NCBI RefSeq assembly: GCF_001262075.1
Contig: NZ_CP012073.1
Coordinates: 248,001-312,000 of the forward strand
Source: Ottowia sp. oral taxon 894
GTDB lineage: Bacteria > Pseudomonadota > Gammaproteobacteria > Burkholderiales > Burkholderiaceae_C
DNA length: 64,000 nucleotides
Reading direction: 5' to 3'
Both the position numbers and the translations under genes were made by a program. How positions within the stretch are numbered: position 1 is the first letter of the stretch; each line of letters begins with the position of its first letter. Positions 54,542-62,881 of this stretch are shown here, piece by piece. The notes below the pieces were generated by a model. That model was not told the DNA's origin. It did not search any database and worked only from the letters and a program-made list of their open reading frames with translations.

Positions 54542-56341
54542 ATGCCTTCCTCCCTGCTGGTCATCATCAACACGCCCGCCCGCGCCACGCATTCGCTGCT
54601 GGCGCGCGAGGCGCTGCGCGAGGCCGCCCGCGCCATGCAGCTGCCCTTGCGCATCGAAACCCTGCTGGAAAGCGGCGCGCAAGACCCTCTTGCGCCCGAA
54701 GAACTGGCCGCCGCGCCGCTGGTGCTGTGCGTGGGCGAAGCGCCCGCGCAGCGGCTGGCGGGCAAGGCCGCGCACGTGGCCACGCTGGCCGCCGTGCTGG
54801 CCGATGCGGCGGGCGTGCTGCGCCAGTGCTTGCAGCAAGCAGGCGCCGGTTCGCCCGCCGGTTCGCCCGGTTTGATGGCGGCCCGCGCTGATGTCACGGA
54901 GGCCACGGGGGCAGGCGGCCCCAAAGAGGCTGAACGGCCAGGCGCAGAAAACTGGCAGGCGCTCAAAGTGGTTGCCGTCACCTCCTGCCCCACGGGCATA
55001 GCCCACACCTTCATGGCCGAAGAAGGGCTGAAGGCCGCCGCCGCCGCGCTGGGCTGCCAGATGAAGGTGGAAACGCAAGGCTCGGTTGGCGCGCAAAACA
55101 CCCTTTCGCCTGACGACATTGCGGCGGCTGATCTGGTCATCATCGCTGCCGACACGCAAGTGGACGCCAGCCGCTTTGCAGGCAAGCGCCTTTTTGCCAG
55201 CGGCACCAAGGCGGCCATCAAAAACGGCCAAGGCCTGATCCGCCAGGCGCTGGCCGAAGCGCAGCCGCACGGCGCGGCCCCATCCGCCCCAAAAGAAGCC
55301 GCCCCCGCCGCCAAAAAAGAGCGCACCGGGGCCTACAAGCACCTGATGACGGGCGTGTCCTTCATGCTGCCTTTTGTGGTGACCGGCGGGCTGCTCATTG
55401 CGCTGGGCTTCGCGCTGGGCGGCATTTACGTGTATGACGACGCGCACCAGGGCACGCTGGGCTGGACGCTGTTTTCCATTGGCAAAAGCGCCACCTTCGC
55501 GCTCATGATTCCCGTGCTCTCGGGCTACATCGCCTACTCCGTGGCCGACCGCCCCGGCATCACGCCCGGCATGGCCGGCGGGATGATTGCAAACAGCATC
55601 GGCGCGGGCTTTCTGGGCGGCCTGGCCTCCGGCTTCATCGCGGGCTACGCCGTCAAGTGGCTGAACGAAAAAATCCGGCTGGGCCGCAACCTGGACGGCC
55701 TCAAGCCCGTGCTCATCCTCCCGCTGCTGGGCACGCTCATCACCGGCTTGCTCATGTATTACGTGATCGGCCAGCCCGTGGCCGCGCTGCTGGCCGCGCT
55801 CACCCAGTGGCTCAAGGGCCTGCAAGGCAGCAGCGCCTTGCTGCTGGGCCTGCTGCTGGGCGGCATGATGGCCATCGACATGGGCGGCCCCATCAACAAG
55901 GCCGCCTACACCTTCGGCACCGGCCTGATCGCCAGCGAGGTCTATTCGCCCATGGCCGCCGTCATGGCCGCCGGCATGACGCCGCCGCTGGCCATCGCCC
56001 TGGCCGCCTGGCTGTTCAAAAGCCGCTTCAGCGCCGAAGAGCGCGACGGCGCCAAAGCCGCCGCCGTCATGGGCCTGGCCTTCATCACCGAAGGCGCCAT
56101 TCCCTTTGCCGCCAAAGACCCGCTGCGCGTCATTCCCGCCCTGGCCGCAGGCTCGGCCCTCACTGGCGCGGTTTCCATGCTCGCCGGGTGCGAATTGCGC
56201 GTGCCCCACGGCGGCGCCTTCGTGCTGCCCATCCCCAATGCCGTCACCCATCTGGGCCTGTATCTGGCGGCGATTGCCGCCGGAACAGTCTTGAGCGCCG
56301 TGCTGCTGGGCGCGCTCAAGAAACCCGCGCAAACAGCCTGA
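54542..56341 (+). CDS. fruA: Fructose-specific PTS permease, EIIB'BC
   Basis: A 599-residue permease taking up fructose as fructose 1-phosphate. The ATG at 54542 has CGGAG nine bases upstream; an in-frame TTG 18 bases earlier is not needed. An N-terminal degenerate EIIB-like domain (1-110) is followed by a true EIIB domain with phosphocysteine near 149 (TSCPTGIAHTFMAEE). EIIC then has about nine helices and the substrate motif ITEGAIPFAAKDPLRVIPA. It completes the fruB-fruK-fruA set although two unrelated genes intervene. Confidence 0.95.
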   Translation: MPSSLLVIINTPARATHSLLAREALREAARAMQLPLRIETLLESGAQDPLAPEELAAAPLVLCVGEAPAQRLAGKAAHVATLAAVLADAAGVLRQCLQQAGAGSPAGSPGLMAARADVTEATGAGGPKEAERPGAENWQALKVVAVTSCPTGIAHTFMAEEGLKAAAAALGCQMKVETQGSVGAQNTLSPDDIAAADLVIIAADTQVDASRFAGKRLFASGTKAAIKNGQGLIRQALAEAQPHGAAPSAPKEAAPAAKKERTGAYKHLMTGVSFMLPFVVTGGLLIALGFALGGIYVYDDAHQGTLGWTLFSIGKSATFALMIPVLSGYIAYSVADRPGITPGMAGGMIANSIGAGFLGGLASGFIAGYAVKWLNEKIRLGRNLDGLKPVLILPLLGTLITGLLMYYVIGQPVAALLAALTQWLKGLQGSSALLLGLLLGGMMAIDMGGPINKAAYTFGTGLIASEVYSPMAAVMAAGMTPPLAIALAAWLFKSRFSAEERDGAKAAAVMGLAFITEGAIPFAAKDPLRVIPALAAGSALTGAVSMLAGCELRVPHGGAFVLPIPNAVTHLGLYLAAIAAGTVLSAVLLGALKKPAQTA

Positions 56342-56374
56342 AAGCGCCCTGCCCTGCCCCGCCAGCGATTTTTT

Positions 56375-56461
56375 CGCTCCTGCATTCATAGCAAGGTTTC
56401 CTGACTGCACCAGGACATCACGGCATTACGCCGGCTGAAATTCGCTCCTTTTTTTGATGTT
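56375..56461 (-). repeat. Dispersed intergenic repeat, copy L
   Basis: Plus-strand text CGCTCCTGCATTCATAGCAAGG, ending GAAATTCGCTCCTTTTTTTGATG. The ends fit the family well while the centre (TTTCCTGACTGCACCAGGACATCAC) is rearranged. Confidence 0.75.
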
Positions 56462-56533
56462 GAACAGCCTTTGCCTTGTCCTTTGCCGCCGCCCGCGCCG
56501 CCATCGCTGATTCAAAAACCATGCCCAATAATC

Positions 56534-56848
56534 ATGAAAAAGATTTGCGAACAGGTGAAAGTTTTTGATTTGGAACCGTTCGAAGCGGGCGACGGGGAAG
56601 CTTTTCGATTTCGTTTGGAAATCCTGCAAGAAAGGGGCGAAAAAATCTTTTTCGGCAAGGTTTACAGGCTGGAGACCTACCGGCTCCAGCCAACGTTTCC
56701 CCAGAGCCAAGGCAATCCGCCTGACTGGATCAATGATGCGCTTATTTTCGTAATGGACGAAATGTTTGATCCAGACAAATTGAAAGGCCAGTCCTGGAAT
56801 GAAGTCCTTGAAAAGTTTCTCATTGCGGTGGATAAGATATTTTCCTGA
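56534..56848 (+). CDS. Small acidic hypothetical protein
   Basis: A 104-residue acidic protein from the ATG at 56534 (MKKICEQVKVFDLEPFEAGD). It has no signal peptide or membrane segment, reads as alternating strands and helices, and ends WNEVLEKFLIAVDKIFS. It is AT-richer than fruA and matches no family I know. Its size and charge resemble immunity proteins, and an SMI1-like gene lies two genes upstream, but no toxin is next to it. Confidence 0.6.
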   Translation: MKKICEQVKVFDLEPFEAGDGEAFRFRLEILQERGEKIFFGKVYRLETYRLQPTFPQSQGNPPDWINDALIFVMDEMFDPDKLKGQSWNEVLEKFLIAVDKIFS

Positions 56849-56999
56849 AGCGCCCGCAGGGAAAACAAGCGGTTCAAAATCAGGTTTCAGATGCCTGGCG
56901 AGTTTTCCAAACGGCTTGATGCCACTGCCACGCCAAACGCATTGAAAGCCGCAAGGCCCGTCCGCCGCTTATTCCCAGAACCTGTTCAAAATCTTTTGT

Positions 57000-57200
57000 T
57001 CAAGAGAGCCAGGATGCCAAATAAACGAACGGCAAGCTGGCGCGAAGCAGCCGCTCACCGCTCATCCAAAGCCTCCGGCTTTTCTCCAGCCAGACAAGGC
57101 TGTGCTCAACCACCCAGCGTTTGGGCATCACCTTGAAAGCGTGAAATTCGCTTCTCTTTGCGAACCATCACGCGCCTGCCCGAGATGTCTTTGACGCCTT
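57000..57200 (-). mobile_element. IS5-family transposase remnant, C-terminal end
   Basis: Reverse strand: SGRRVMVRKEKRISRF, then after a one-base shift VMPKRWVVEHSLVWLEKSRRL...LPFVYLASWLS and a stop. The KRWVVE...WL..RRL pattern is the C-terminal signature of IS5-type DDE transposases. No ends or intact frame remain. Confidence 0.7.
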
Positions 57201-57249
57201 GCAACAAATGGCTGGCCCGCGTAAGCAACACCGCACAGCAGGCTTTGCT

Positions 57250-57400
57250 CCCGGCTCAAGCTACTTTTGCAGCGCCCCCAGCGCACGCCCATGAAGCCGA
57301 GTGCGGCAGCCAGCAGGCCCCAGCCGCCCAGCGCAGGCACGGACTGAACGGGCAGGCCGACGGTGAGGTTGCTGTGCGCAAACGCGTCAATTCGGTCATG
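57250..57400 (-). pseudogene. Remnant of an IPTL-CTERM-type sorting tail
   Basis: Reverse-strand frame reading NLTVGLPVQSVPALGGWGLL, AAALGFMGVRWGR, then basic residues. A Val-Pro-x-Leu-x-x-Trp-x-Leu start, a hydrophobic helix and a terminal basic cluster match the IPTL-CTERM/PEP-CTERM class of exosortase-type signals. The preceding sequence (57401-57469) does not resemble an exported domain, so only the tail survives, beside IS5 debris. Confidence 0.55.
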
Positions 57401-57516
57401 GTGCAGTTCAAAAAAGAAATGACGATCAACATGATGCGGGCTGGCACGCACAACGTGAAAGAAATACAAGGCAGCAAGTTGCTGACGGATGCTGATTTCA
57501 AATAGGCAACCAGAAT

Positions 57517-57552
57517 AAAGGCCGTCCGAGACCTGCTTGGACGGCCTTTTTT
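57517..57552. terminator. Strong intrinsic terminator
   Basis: AAGGCCGTCC, an 11-base loop and GGACGGCCTT followed by TTTTT. It follows a plus-strand frame ending at 57505 (NVKEIQGSKLLTDADFK, stop), which seems to be the 3' scrap of a lost gene rather than an intact one. Confidence 0.8.
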
Positions 57553-57658
57553 GTGGCTTGAAACAAGCGCGCTCTGCGCATCATGTATTGCGGTCATCAG
57601 CTTGGGAAAACCTGGCTGCATTTGGCTCCACCTTCCATGTGAAAAAAAGGGCTGATTC

Positions 57659-57743
57659 CGCTCCTTAAAAAGGAGCATGATGTCCTAGTGAAACGTGCGC
57701 AGGAACCGTTTTTAGCCCTGTTCAATTTGCTCCTGCTTTTGAT
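57659..57743 (-). repeat. Dispersed intergenic repeat, copy M
   Basis: Plus-strand text CGCTCCTTAAAAAGGAGCATGATGTCCTAGTG at the left, GTTCAATTTGCTCCTGCTTTTGATAC at the right. It contains an internal AGGAGC/GCTCCT palindrome. The rest of 56849-57920 holds IS debris, a terminator and no intact gene. Confidence 0.85.
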
Positions 57744-57920
57744 ACTTCCTGTCGGGACCATGCTTTGGGCCAGGCCGCGAAGGCTGCGGAGCGGAATGCC
57801 CCGGCAAAGAATGAAAGGCCGCAAGAGAACAAAAGCCCAAATCCGCGCTGAAATACGCCGCCGGAATCCGCTTTCAAACAAAAAAGCGCTTTCCGGGAAA
57901 AAGCGCCTGTGAACGGGTTT

Positions 57921-58502
57921 TCAAATGCGAATGAAATGTTCGCGGTAATGCAGCAGCTCGTCGATGGATTCATGCACGTCGGCCAGCGCGGTGTGGGCCT
58001 GGCGTTTTTGGAAGGCGTCTGCAACCTCGGGCTTCCAGCGGCGGGCCAGTTCCTTGAGGGTGCTCACGTCAATATTGCGGTAGTGGAAAAACGATTCCAG
58101 CCGGGGCATGTATTTGACGAGAAAGCGCCTGTCTTGCCCAATGGTGTTGCCGCACATGGGCGCCACGCCCTTGGAGACGTAGCGCGAGATGAAGGCGATG
58201 AGCTGCTGCTCGGCTTCGCCTTCGGTGAGGGTGGAGGCGCGGACTTTGTCCGTCAGCCCGCTGCGGCCATGCGTGCCCCGGTTCCAGGCGTCCATGCCGG
58301 CCAGCAGCTCGTCGCTTTGGTGGATGACCAGCACGGGGCCTTCCACGCGGGTTTGCAGCTGCGGGTCGGTGATGACGATGGCGATTTCCAGCAGGCGCTC
58401 GCGTTCGGGGTCCAGACCGCTCATTTCGCAGTCCAGCCAGACGAGGTTCTGGTCTGAAAAAGCCAGGGCGGGCGTTGGGTTGGCAGTGTGGTTTTCAGTC
58501 AT
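57921..58502 (-). CDS. orn: Oligoribonuclease
   Basis: A 193-residue DEDDh exonuclease that degrades 2-5 nt RNA fragments and the pGpG left from cyclic-di-GMP breakdown. [12 protein letters not shown] supplies the first Asp/Glu pair, [15 protein letters not shown] lies in the middle, and [16 protein letters not shown] supplies the final His and Asp. The N-terminus is about 12 residues longer than E. coli Orn. It is flanked on both sides by mobile-element remnants. Confidence 0.95.
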   Translation of the reverse strand: MTENHTANPTPALAFSDQNLVWLDCEMSGLDPERERLLEIAIVITDPQLQTRVEGPVLVIHQSDELLAGMDAWNRGTHGRSGLTDKVRASTLTEGEAEQQLIAFISRYVSKGVAPMCGNTIGQDRRFLVKYMPRLESFFHYRNIDVSTLKELARRWKPEVADAFQKRQAHTALADVHESIDELLHYREHFIRI

Positions 58503-58639
58503 GGGCGCGGATTTTCTTCTTTTGGCAAGGCGCGGCGGCCTGCGCGCCCGAAATCTGCTTCATTCCTGCCCCGCTCCCCGCACGACCGCTTCCTTCCGCC
58601 ACATTGGCACACATGAACAATCCAAACCATCCACGTCAG

Positions 58640-59080
58640 GACTTCCTGAATGGACATCCACAAAGCGTGTGTTTCCGTGAGCTTCAGCCCGGCGCCTTCC
58701 GTGAGATGGCCAGGAACGCCTGTCAGCACCTGCTGGCAGCGCTGCACTACGACAAGCCTGGAGGCATGCGTTGAGCCGGTGATGAGCTGGCAATGGCACA
58801 GCTTGCCAGTCACGGCGCTTTACCAGGCTGCTGCAGCGCCTGAGGATCACAAGCGCTTTCGCACCAAGCCCTACACGCCCAGAACCCATGGCAATAGCCG
58901 AGCGGCTCATCCAGACTTTGTTCAGACAGTGGGCCTATGCATATCGCTATTGCGCTTCAGACCACTGCATTGATGAGCTGGCGCCGTGGGATGCAGCGCG
59001 ACAACTTCCATCGCCCTTACTCTGCTGACAAACACAACCTCCCGCTTGTTGCCTCAAGCTTGAAGGGGACATCGCGTTGA
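58640..59080 (+). mobile_element. IS481-family transposase remnant
   Basis: Pieces in three frames line up with the end of IS481-type transposases: FRTKPYTPRTHG, then AERLIQTLFRQWAYAYRY with SDHCIDELAPW, then DNFHRPYSADKHNLP. The usual order RTKPYTPRTNGKAERFIQT...REWAY...NFHRPHSALG is visible through frameshifts. No inverted ends found. Confidence 0.7.
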
Positions 59081-59637
59081 AAACGCTACGACTAACCACC
59101 TGTGCTTCGCATTCCGACCTGACCCGTTTTTACGCACCTGAGGCAGGGCCGCGAACGGGTTCAGGCATGAGACGAAACAGCTTTTCATGGAACACCTTTA
59201 ATGCAGGCCGTCAAGAAAAATTGCAAATTAATATTGCATGACGCGGATAAAATGAAAAATATTTTTACCATCAGAGCACTTTTACATTCACGTAAATTAT
59301 ATTTTACATTTATATTGCTATTTGTGTGACTTCTCCCAATGAAAGGGGATTCGTTCTACGCAAGCGTCCTGGCTCGTGTTTCTATATGCATTTTTCCGAA
59401 ATAGAAATTATCGAAATAAGAATGCTGACCGTCATCGCAGGCACATGTAGATAAACAGAAAAAATAAATATTCGAAAGGATTGCCTCGTTACCTGACGAC
59501 ACGTTTTCTAAATGCTTTTCCCAGGGTAATCGCCCCAGCTATCTTTTTCAAATACAGATGCCGACAATGAATGCGTCTGCCAGCCTTTTGGGATATGTGG
59601 CACAGGTAGCAACCCTGGTCAAAGGAAAGGACTCAAC
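59081..59637 (+). other. AT-rich intergenic region upstream of the lysozyme gene
   Basis: About 550 bp without a gene, markedly AT-rich between 59210 and 59480 (for example AAATATTTTTACCATC, TTATATTTTACATTTATATTG). It may carry the promoter and silencer sites of the following gene. GGAAAGGACTCAACATG at its end is the ribosome binding site and start of that gene. Confidence 0.5.
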
Positions 59638-61119
59638 ATGACCGCTGTCAATTTTTCTTCCCATGCCAATGCTGCGCGCACAAGCGCTGCCGGAGGCTCC
59701 GTTTCAGTCCAGCAGGGCGATACGCTTTCGGCCATTGCCGCGCGCAATGGCGTTTCGCTTCAGGCGCTTTTGGCGGCCAATCCGCAGATCAGCAATCCTG
59801 ATTTGATTTTTGCTGGCGACACCATTAATTTGCCGGGCGGCGCAGGCGCTGCTGGCGGCGGCGCAGCAAACCAGACCGCAGGCACGCAGCAGACAGCAGC
59901 AGCTTCTGGCGCGGGTGGCTCACAGCCTTCTGGCATGAGCATGAGCCAGGCAGGGCTGGATATGGTCAAGAAATACGAGGGCCTGCGCACTACGGCTTAT
60001 CGCGACCCGGTGGGCATTTTGACCATCGGCTACGGCCATACAGGCAGTGATGTGCGTGAAGGCCAGACCATTAGCGAAGCACAGGCGACCGAGCTGCTGC
60101 GCAAGGACTTGGGCACGGCCGAGAACGCCGTGCGCAAGGCCGTGAAGGTGCCGCTGACACAAGGCCAGTTCGACGCGCTGGTGAGCTTTACCTTCAACTG
60201 CGGCGCGGGCACGCTCCAGAAATCGACCATTCTGGAAAAGCTCAACGCAGGCGACTACGCCGGAGCGCAAGCCGAATTTGGCAAGTACAACCATGGTGGC
60301 GGGCGCGTGCTGCCCGGCCTGACGCGCCGGCGCAATGAAGAAGCGCAGATGTTTGGCAATCAAAAGCCAACAGGCACGGGCGGCGCACAAAGCCAGCAGC
60401 CTTCTCCTGCGACGCCCAGCACGGGCGGCGGCCAGCCCGCCAAGGCCGCAGGCGGCTCCTATACCGTGAAGAAAGGCGATACCTTGTGGGATATCGCACG
60501 CGCGCATGGCGTTTCGCTCAAGAGCCTGATTGCGGCCAATCCGCAAATCGCCAACCCTGACCTGATTTATCCCAATCAAAAGATCAACCTGCCTTCCGGC
60601 GCGCAAGGCACAGGCGGAGCGGGGGGAGCCGGCGGGACTGGCGGTGCGCAAGGCACTTCCACGCCCACGCCGGCAGGCAACGGGAAAGGCGCCAACACGG
60701 CAGCCATCGCCAAGAGCTTTGAAGGCCGCAACGCTTCCGAACTCAAACGCAGCGGCGCGCTGCCGATGAATCCCAATGTGCCCAGTAACATTTGCTGTGC
60801 CAATTTCGTCTCGGCGGTCTTGCAAAAGAACGGCCTGCTGTCGGCGGGCGAGCACACCGACGCCGTGCGTCAACTGGATGTCACGCTGCGCCGCAAGGGC
60901 TGGCAGCCGGTGTCGCTGGCCAACGCCAAGCCGGGCGACGTGGTCATCATGGAACGCAATGGCGTTTCGCACACGGAAATCGTGGCGTCGAATGAAAACG
61001 GCAAGGTCACGCTGATTGGCTCCAACAACCGCAACGCCGATGGCAGCCAGCGCATTACTTACGACACCAGCAACTGGTGGCACAACCACCTCTCCGCCAT
61101 CCTGACGCCGCCGAATTGA
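59638..61119 (+). CDS. Two-domain peptidoglycan hydrolase: LysM, GH24 lysozyme, LysM, NlpC/P60- or CHAP-like domain
   Basis: A 493-residue protein without a signal peptide. LysM 1 spans 21-66 (VSVQQGDTLSAIAARNGVSL). A T4-type GH24 muramidase spans 103-240, with the catalytic E-x8-D-x5-T triad at Glu114, Asp123 and Thr129 and GYGHTG after it. LysM 2 spans 284-318 and is a near duplicate of the first. A cysteine-peptidase-like domain spans 358-493: NICCANFVSAVL (Cys386/387) and HTEIVAS (His455). It should cut both glycan and peptide parts of murein. The lack of a signal, the GH24-amidase combination and two small exported proteins downstream suggest a type VI secretion effector or phage-derived lysin; no phage or T6SS genes are in the window. 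Confidence 0.85.
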   Translation: MTAVNFSSHANAARTSAAGGSVSVQQGDTLSAIAARNGVSLQALLAANPQISNPDLIFAGDTINLPGGAGAAGGGAANQTAGTQQTAAASGAGGSQPSGMSMSQAGLDMVKKYEGLRTTAYRDPVGILTIGYGHTGSDVREGQTISEAQATELLRKDLGTAENAVRKAVKVPLTQGQFDALVSFTFNCGAGTLQKSTILEKLNAGDYAGAQAEFGKYNHGGGRVLPGLTRRRNEEAQMFGNQKPTGTGGAQSQQPSPATPSTGGGQPAKAAGGSYTVKKGDTLWDIARAHGVSLKSLIAANPQIANPDLIYPNQKINLPSGAQGTGGAGGAGGTGGAQGTSTPTPAGNGKGANTAAIAKSFEGRNASELKRSGALPMNPNVPSNICCANFVSAVLQKNGLLSAGEHTDAVRQLDVTLRRKGWQPVSLANAKPGDVVIMERNGVSHTEIVASNENGKVTLIGSNNRNADGSQRITYDTSNWWHNHLSAILTPPN

Positions 61120-61171
61120 TCGGCAGCAAAGCAGAGCGGCGTCGCGCCGCTTTCTGGCGTGGCCCGCAACG

Positions 61172-61206
61172 ACCCCTGCCCATGGTTCAGTGGGCAGGGG
61201 TTTTTC
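61172..61206 (+). terminator. Intrinsic terminator after the peptidoglycan hydrolase gene
   Basis: ACCCCTGCCCA, a short loop and TGGGCAGGGGTTTTTCG form a stable stem with a T-tract, 52 bp after the stop codon. It separates the enzyme from the two downstream genes, at least partly. Confidence 0.8.
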
Positions 61207-61306
61207 GTAGGGAGGCAGCGCGCCTCAGGGCGCATTCAACGTTCTGTTGCAGCGCCATTCGTTGGCAATGCTGAAATGCCCAGTTTCAAACAACCGGAGT
61301 GAAAAC

Positions 61307-61735
61307 ATGAAATTTCCCGTGAAGTGGCTGGCCTTGCCGCTGGTCTTGTCCATCATGCCTGCCGCAGGAGCGGGCGCTCCCAGCGTGCACAAAGCGGATG
61401 ACGATGCCATCACCGCCATCGCCATTCAGGCGGCCGCACAATCACTCAAGCTGGATGCGGAGCAGCTGAAGCTGGCGCCAGAAAACATTCGCTACGACGG
61501 CGACTGGGCCTTCATGCAGGCCCACCTGCGCGATGCCGCAGGCAAGCGCTTTGACTATGCGGGCACCGCCCTGCATAAAGCGGCTCAAGCGGGCGCCATG
61601 TCCGATTTATGCGTGGCGCTGCTGCGCCGCGACGGCCAGGCTTGGAAGCTGATTGACATTGCCGTTGGCCCCAGCGATGTGGCCTGGGAAGACTGGGCTG
61701 GGCGGCACCACGCGCCCGAAGGGCTTTTCAAATGA
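61307..61735 (+). CDS. Small exported protein, candidate immunity protein 1
   Basis: A 142-residue protein with a signal peptide (FPVKWLALPLVLSIMPAAGAG) and a CCGGAG ribosome binding site. The mature part is alpha/beta (IRYDGDWAFMQAHLRDA, LCVALLRRDGQAWKLIDIAV) and resembles small NTF2-like or inhibitor folds without a clear family. Its stop overlaps the next start (ATGA). A periplasmic protein next to a murein hydrolase that has no signal fits an immunity protein; this is inferred. Confidence 0.6.
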   Translation: MKFPVKWLALPLVLSIMPAAGAGAPSVHKADDDAITAIAIQAAAQSLKLDAEQLKLAPENIRYDGDWAFMQAHLRDAAGKRFDYAGTALHKAAQAGAMSDLCVALLRRDGQAWKLIDIAVGPSDVAWEDWAGRHHAPEGLFK

Positions 61736-62247
61736 AAGCGCGCCGCCTGCTGTGGCCTGCCGTCATGGGCTTGCTGGCCGCAGCGCTGGCGCAGGGAACC
61801 TGGGCGGCGGCAGATGCGGACGCCAGCCCGCCCCAAGCCGCGCCTGTGCAAACCGCGCCTGCAGCCGCTGAAAGTCTGCCCGCCGCCCTTCAAGGCGAGT
61901 GGGAGCCGGTGAGCCGCGCGCTGGAGTCAGCAGGCAATCTGACCTTGCAGACGCAAAGCCTGATCTGGCTGCCTTGTGGCGCGGCGGCCCATGCCATGCA
62001 AGTACAAGAACAAGCAGATGGCACGGGCCATCTGCTGAAGCTGGTAGGCCAGCCAGCCTGCCAGCTTGACGGCACGCCTGTCAGCCATTTGCGCGTGCAG
62101 CGCAGCGCCAAGCAGGCGTGTGATCTGGAAGTGGCTGTGTTTGCCAGCGACAAGCAGCTGGCCAAGGGCGAGCGCCTCGCCTGGGGTGTGTACACGCAGG
62201 CATCTTGCCCAGAAGGCGGCGCGCCTGGTACGGCGGGCGGACGCTGA
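61732..62247 (+). CDS. Small exported protein, candidate immunity protein 2
   Basis: A 171-residue protein coupled to the previous gene by an ATGA overlap. The signal peptide ends near QGTWAAA. An Ala/Pro-rich linker is followed by a beta-rich domain with three cysteines (LPCGAAAH, QPACQLDG, QACDLEV) that may be disulfide bonded in the periplasm. Family unknown. With the preceding gene it may protect the cell wall from the upstream double hydrolase, which has two catalytic domains and might need two inhibitors. Confidence 0.55.
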   Translation: MKARRLLWPAVMGLLAAALAQGTWAAADADASPPQAAPVQTAPAAAESLPAALQGEWEPVSRALESAGNLTLQTQSLIWLPCGAAAHAMQVQEQADGTGHLLKLVGQPACQLDGTPVSHLRVQRSAKQACDLEVAVFASDKQLAKGERLAWGVYTQASCPEGGAPGTAGGR

Positions 62248-62261
62248 CACTTGGTTCTTCA

Positions 62262-62314
62262 AAAAAGCGGATGGGTGCGCATGCGGAATGCATTTGCACC
62301 CATCCGCTTTTTTG
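62262..62314. terminator. Strong intrinsic terminator
   Basis: AAAAAAGCGGATGGGTGC pairs with GCACCCATCCGCTTTTTT: a stem of about 16 bp, with tracts on both sides. It closes the two-gene unit ending at 62247. Confidence 0.88.
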
Positions 62315-62399
62315 ACATCCATGCTGTCTCCGCTTTGCTTCTGACTGCGGAGACGCCTGGTCTCGCAAGGGTCCCAGCCCCGGTGGGCGCGGAATTTGG

Positions 62400-62690
62400 C
62401 TTGATCTCCTGCATGTTCCAGCCAAACAAGCTCAGCGCCCAATTGATCAGACGGCCCGAGTAGCCGCCATCCACAAAAACAGTCTTGAGGCACTCAAAGC
62501 GCAAGAACGGCCTCGCCAGCAAAGCCCTGACACCCACTCGGCTCTGAATGCCTGCTGAGTGCACCACTACGGCCAGCAGCCGCTCCATTGTGTCTACGGC
62601 TATGTGGCGCTTGCGCCCCTTGACTCTTTTGCCTGCGTCATATCCGCGCTGGGCTTGGCGCTTGCTGACGCAGCCGCACCAGCGGGCAGA
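62400..62690 (-). mobile_element. IS5-family transposase remnant, central part
   Basis: Reverse strand reads RGYDAGKRVKGRKRHIAVDT, MERLLAVVVHSAGIQSR, KTVFVDGGYSGRLINWAL and FGWNMQEIK. This is the DDE core region of IS5-type transposases, with the Asp of VDGGYSG present. It stops at the point where the remnant at 29750-29932 begins, so the two show adjoining parts of one IS type. No complete element is present. Confidence 0.75.
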
Positions 62691-62805
62691 GGTGCTGTAG
62701 ACCTGTTTCCAGGGCGGGGAGACCTTGGGTAGTGCGCGCTATCGACGGTCTGTTCACCGGTCATGTCACTTGGATACATGACGATCGTTTGCCGCAAATT
62801 CTCTC

Positions 62806-62852
62806 TTTGAGAACAGTCTCTGGGACCTCATGCTCCGAATAAGGGCGCGAAA
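62806..62852 (+). repeat. Right half of the dispersed intergenic repeat, copy O
   Basis: CTGGGACCTCATGCTCCGAATAAGGGCGCG matches the box and right end of the family. The left half is not recognisable. It lies just beyond the 3' end of recJ. Confidence 0.5.
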
Positions 62853-62881
62853 CGAGGCCGTCTGCTCCGTGCGGGGCGCGG

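Noticed and set aside
57688-57912. A 74-codon frame with a hydrophobic stretch and a basic end.
   Set aside because: Its first part lies in intergenic repeat copy M and it has no ribosome binding site.
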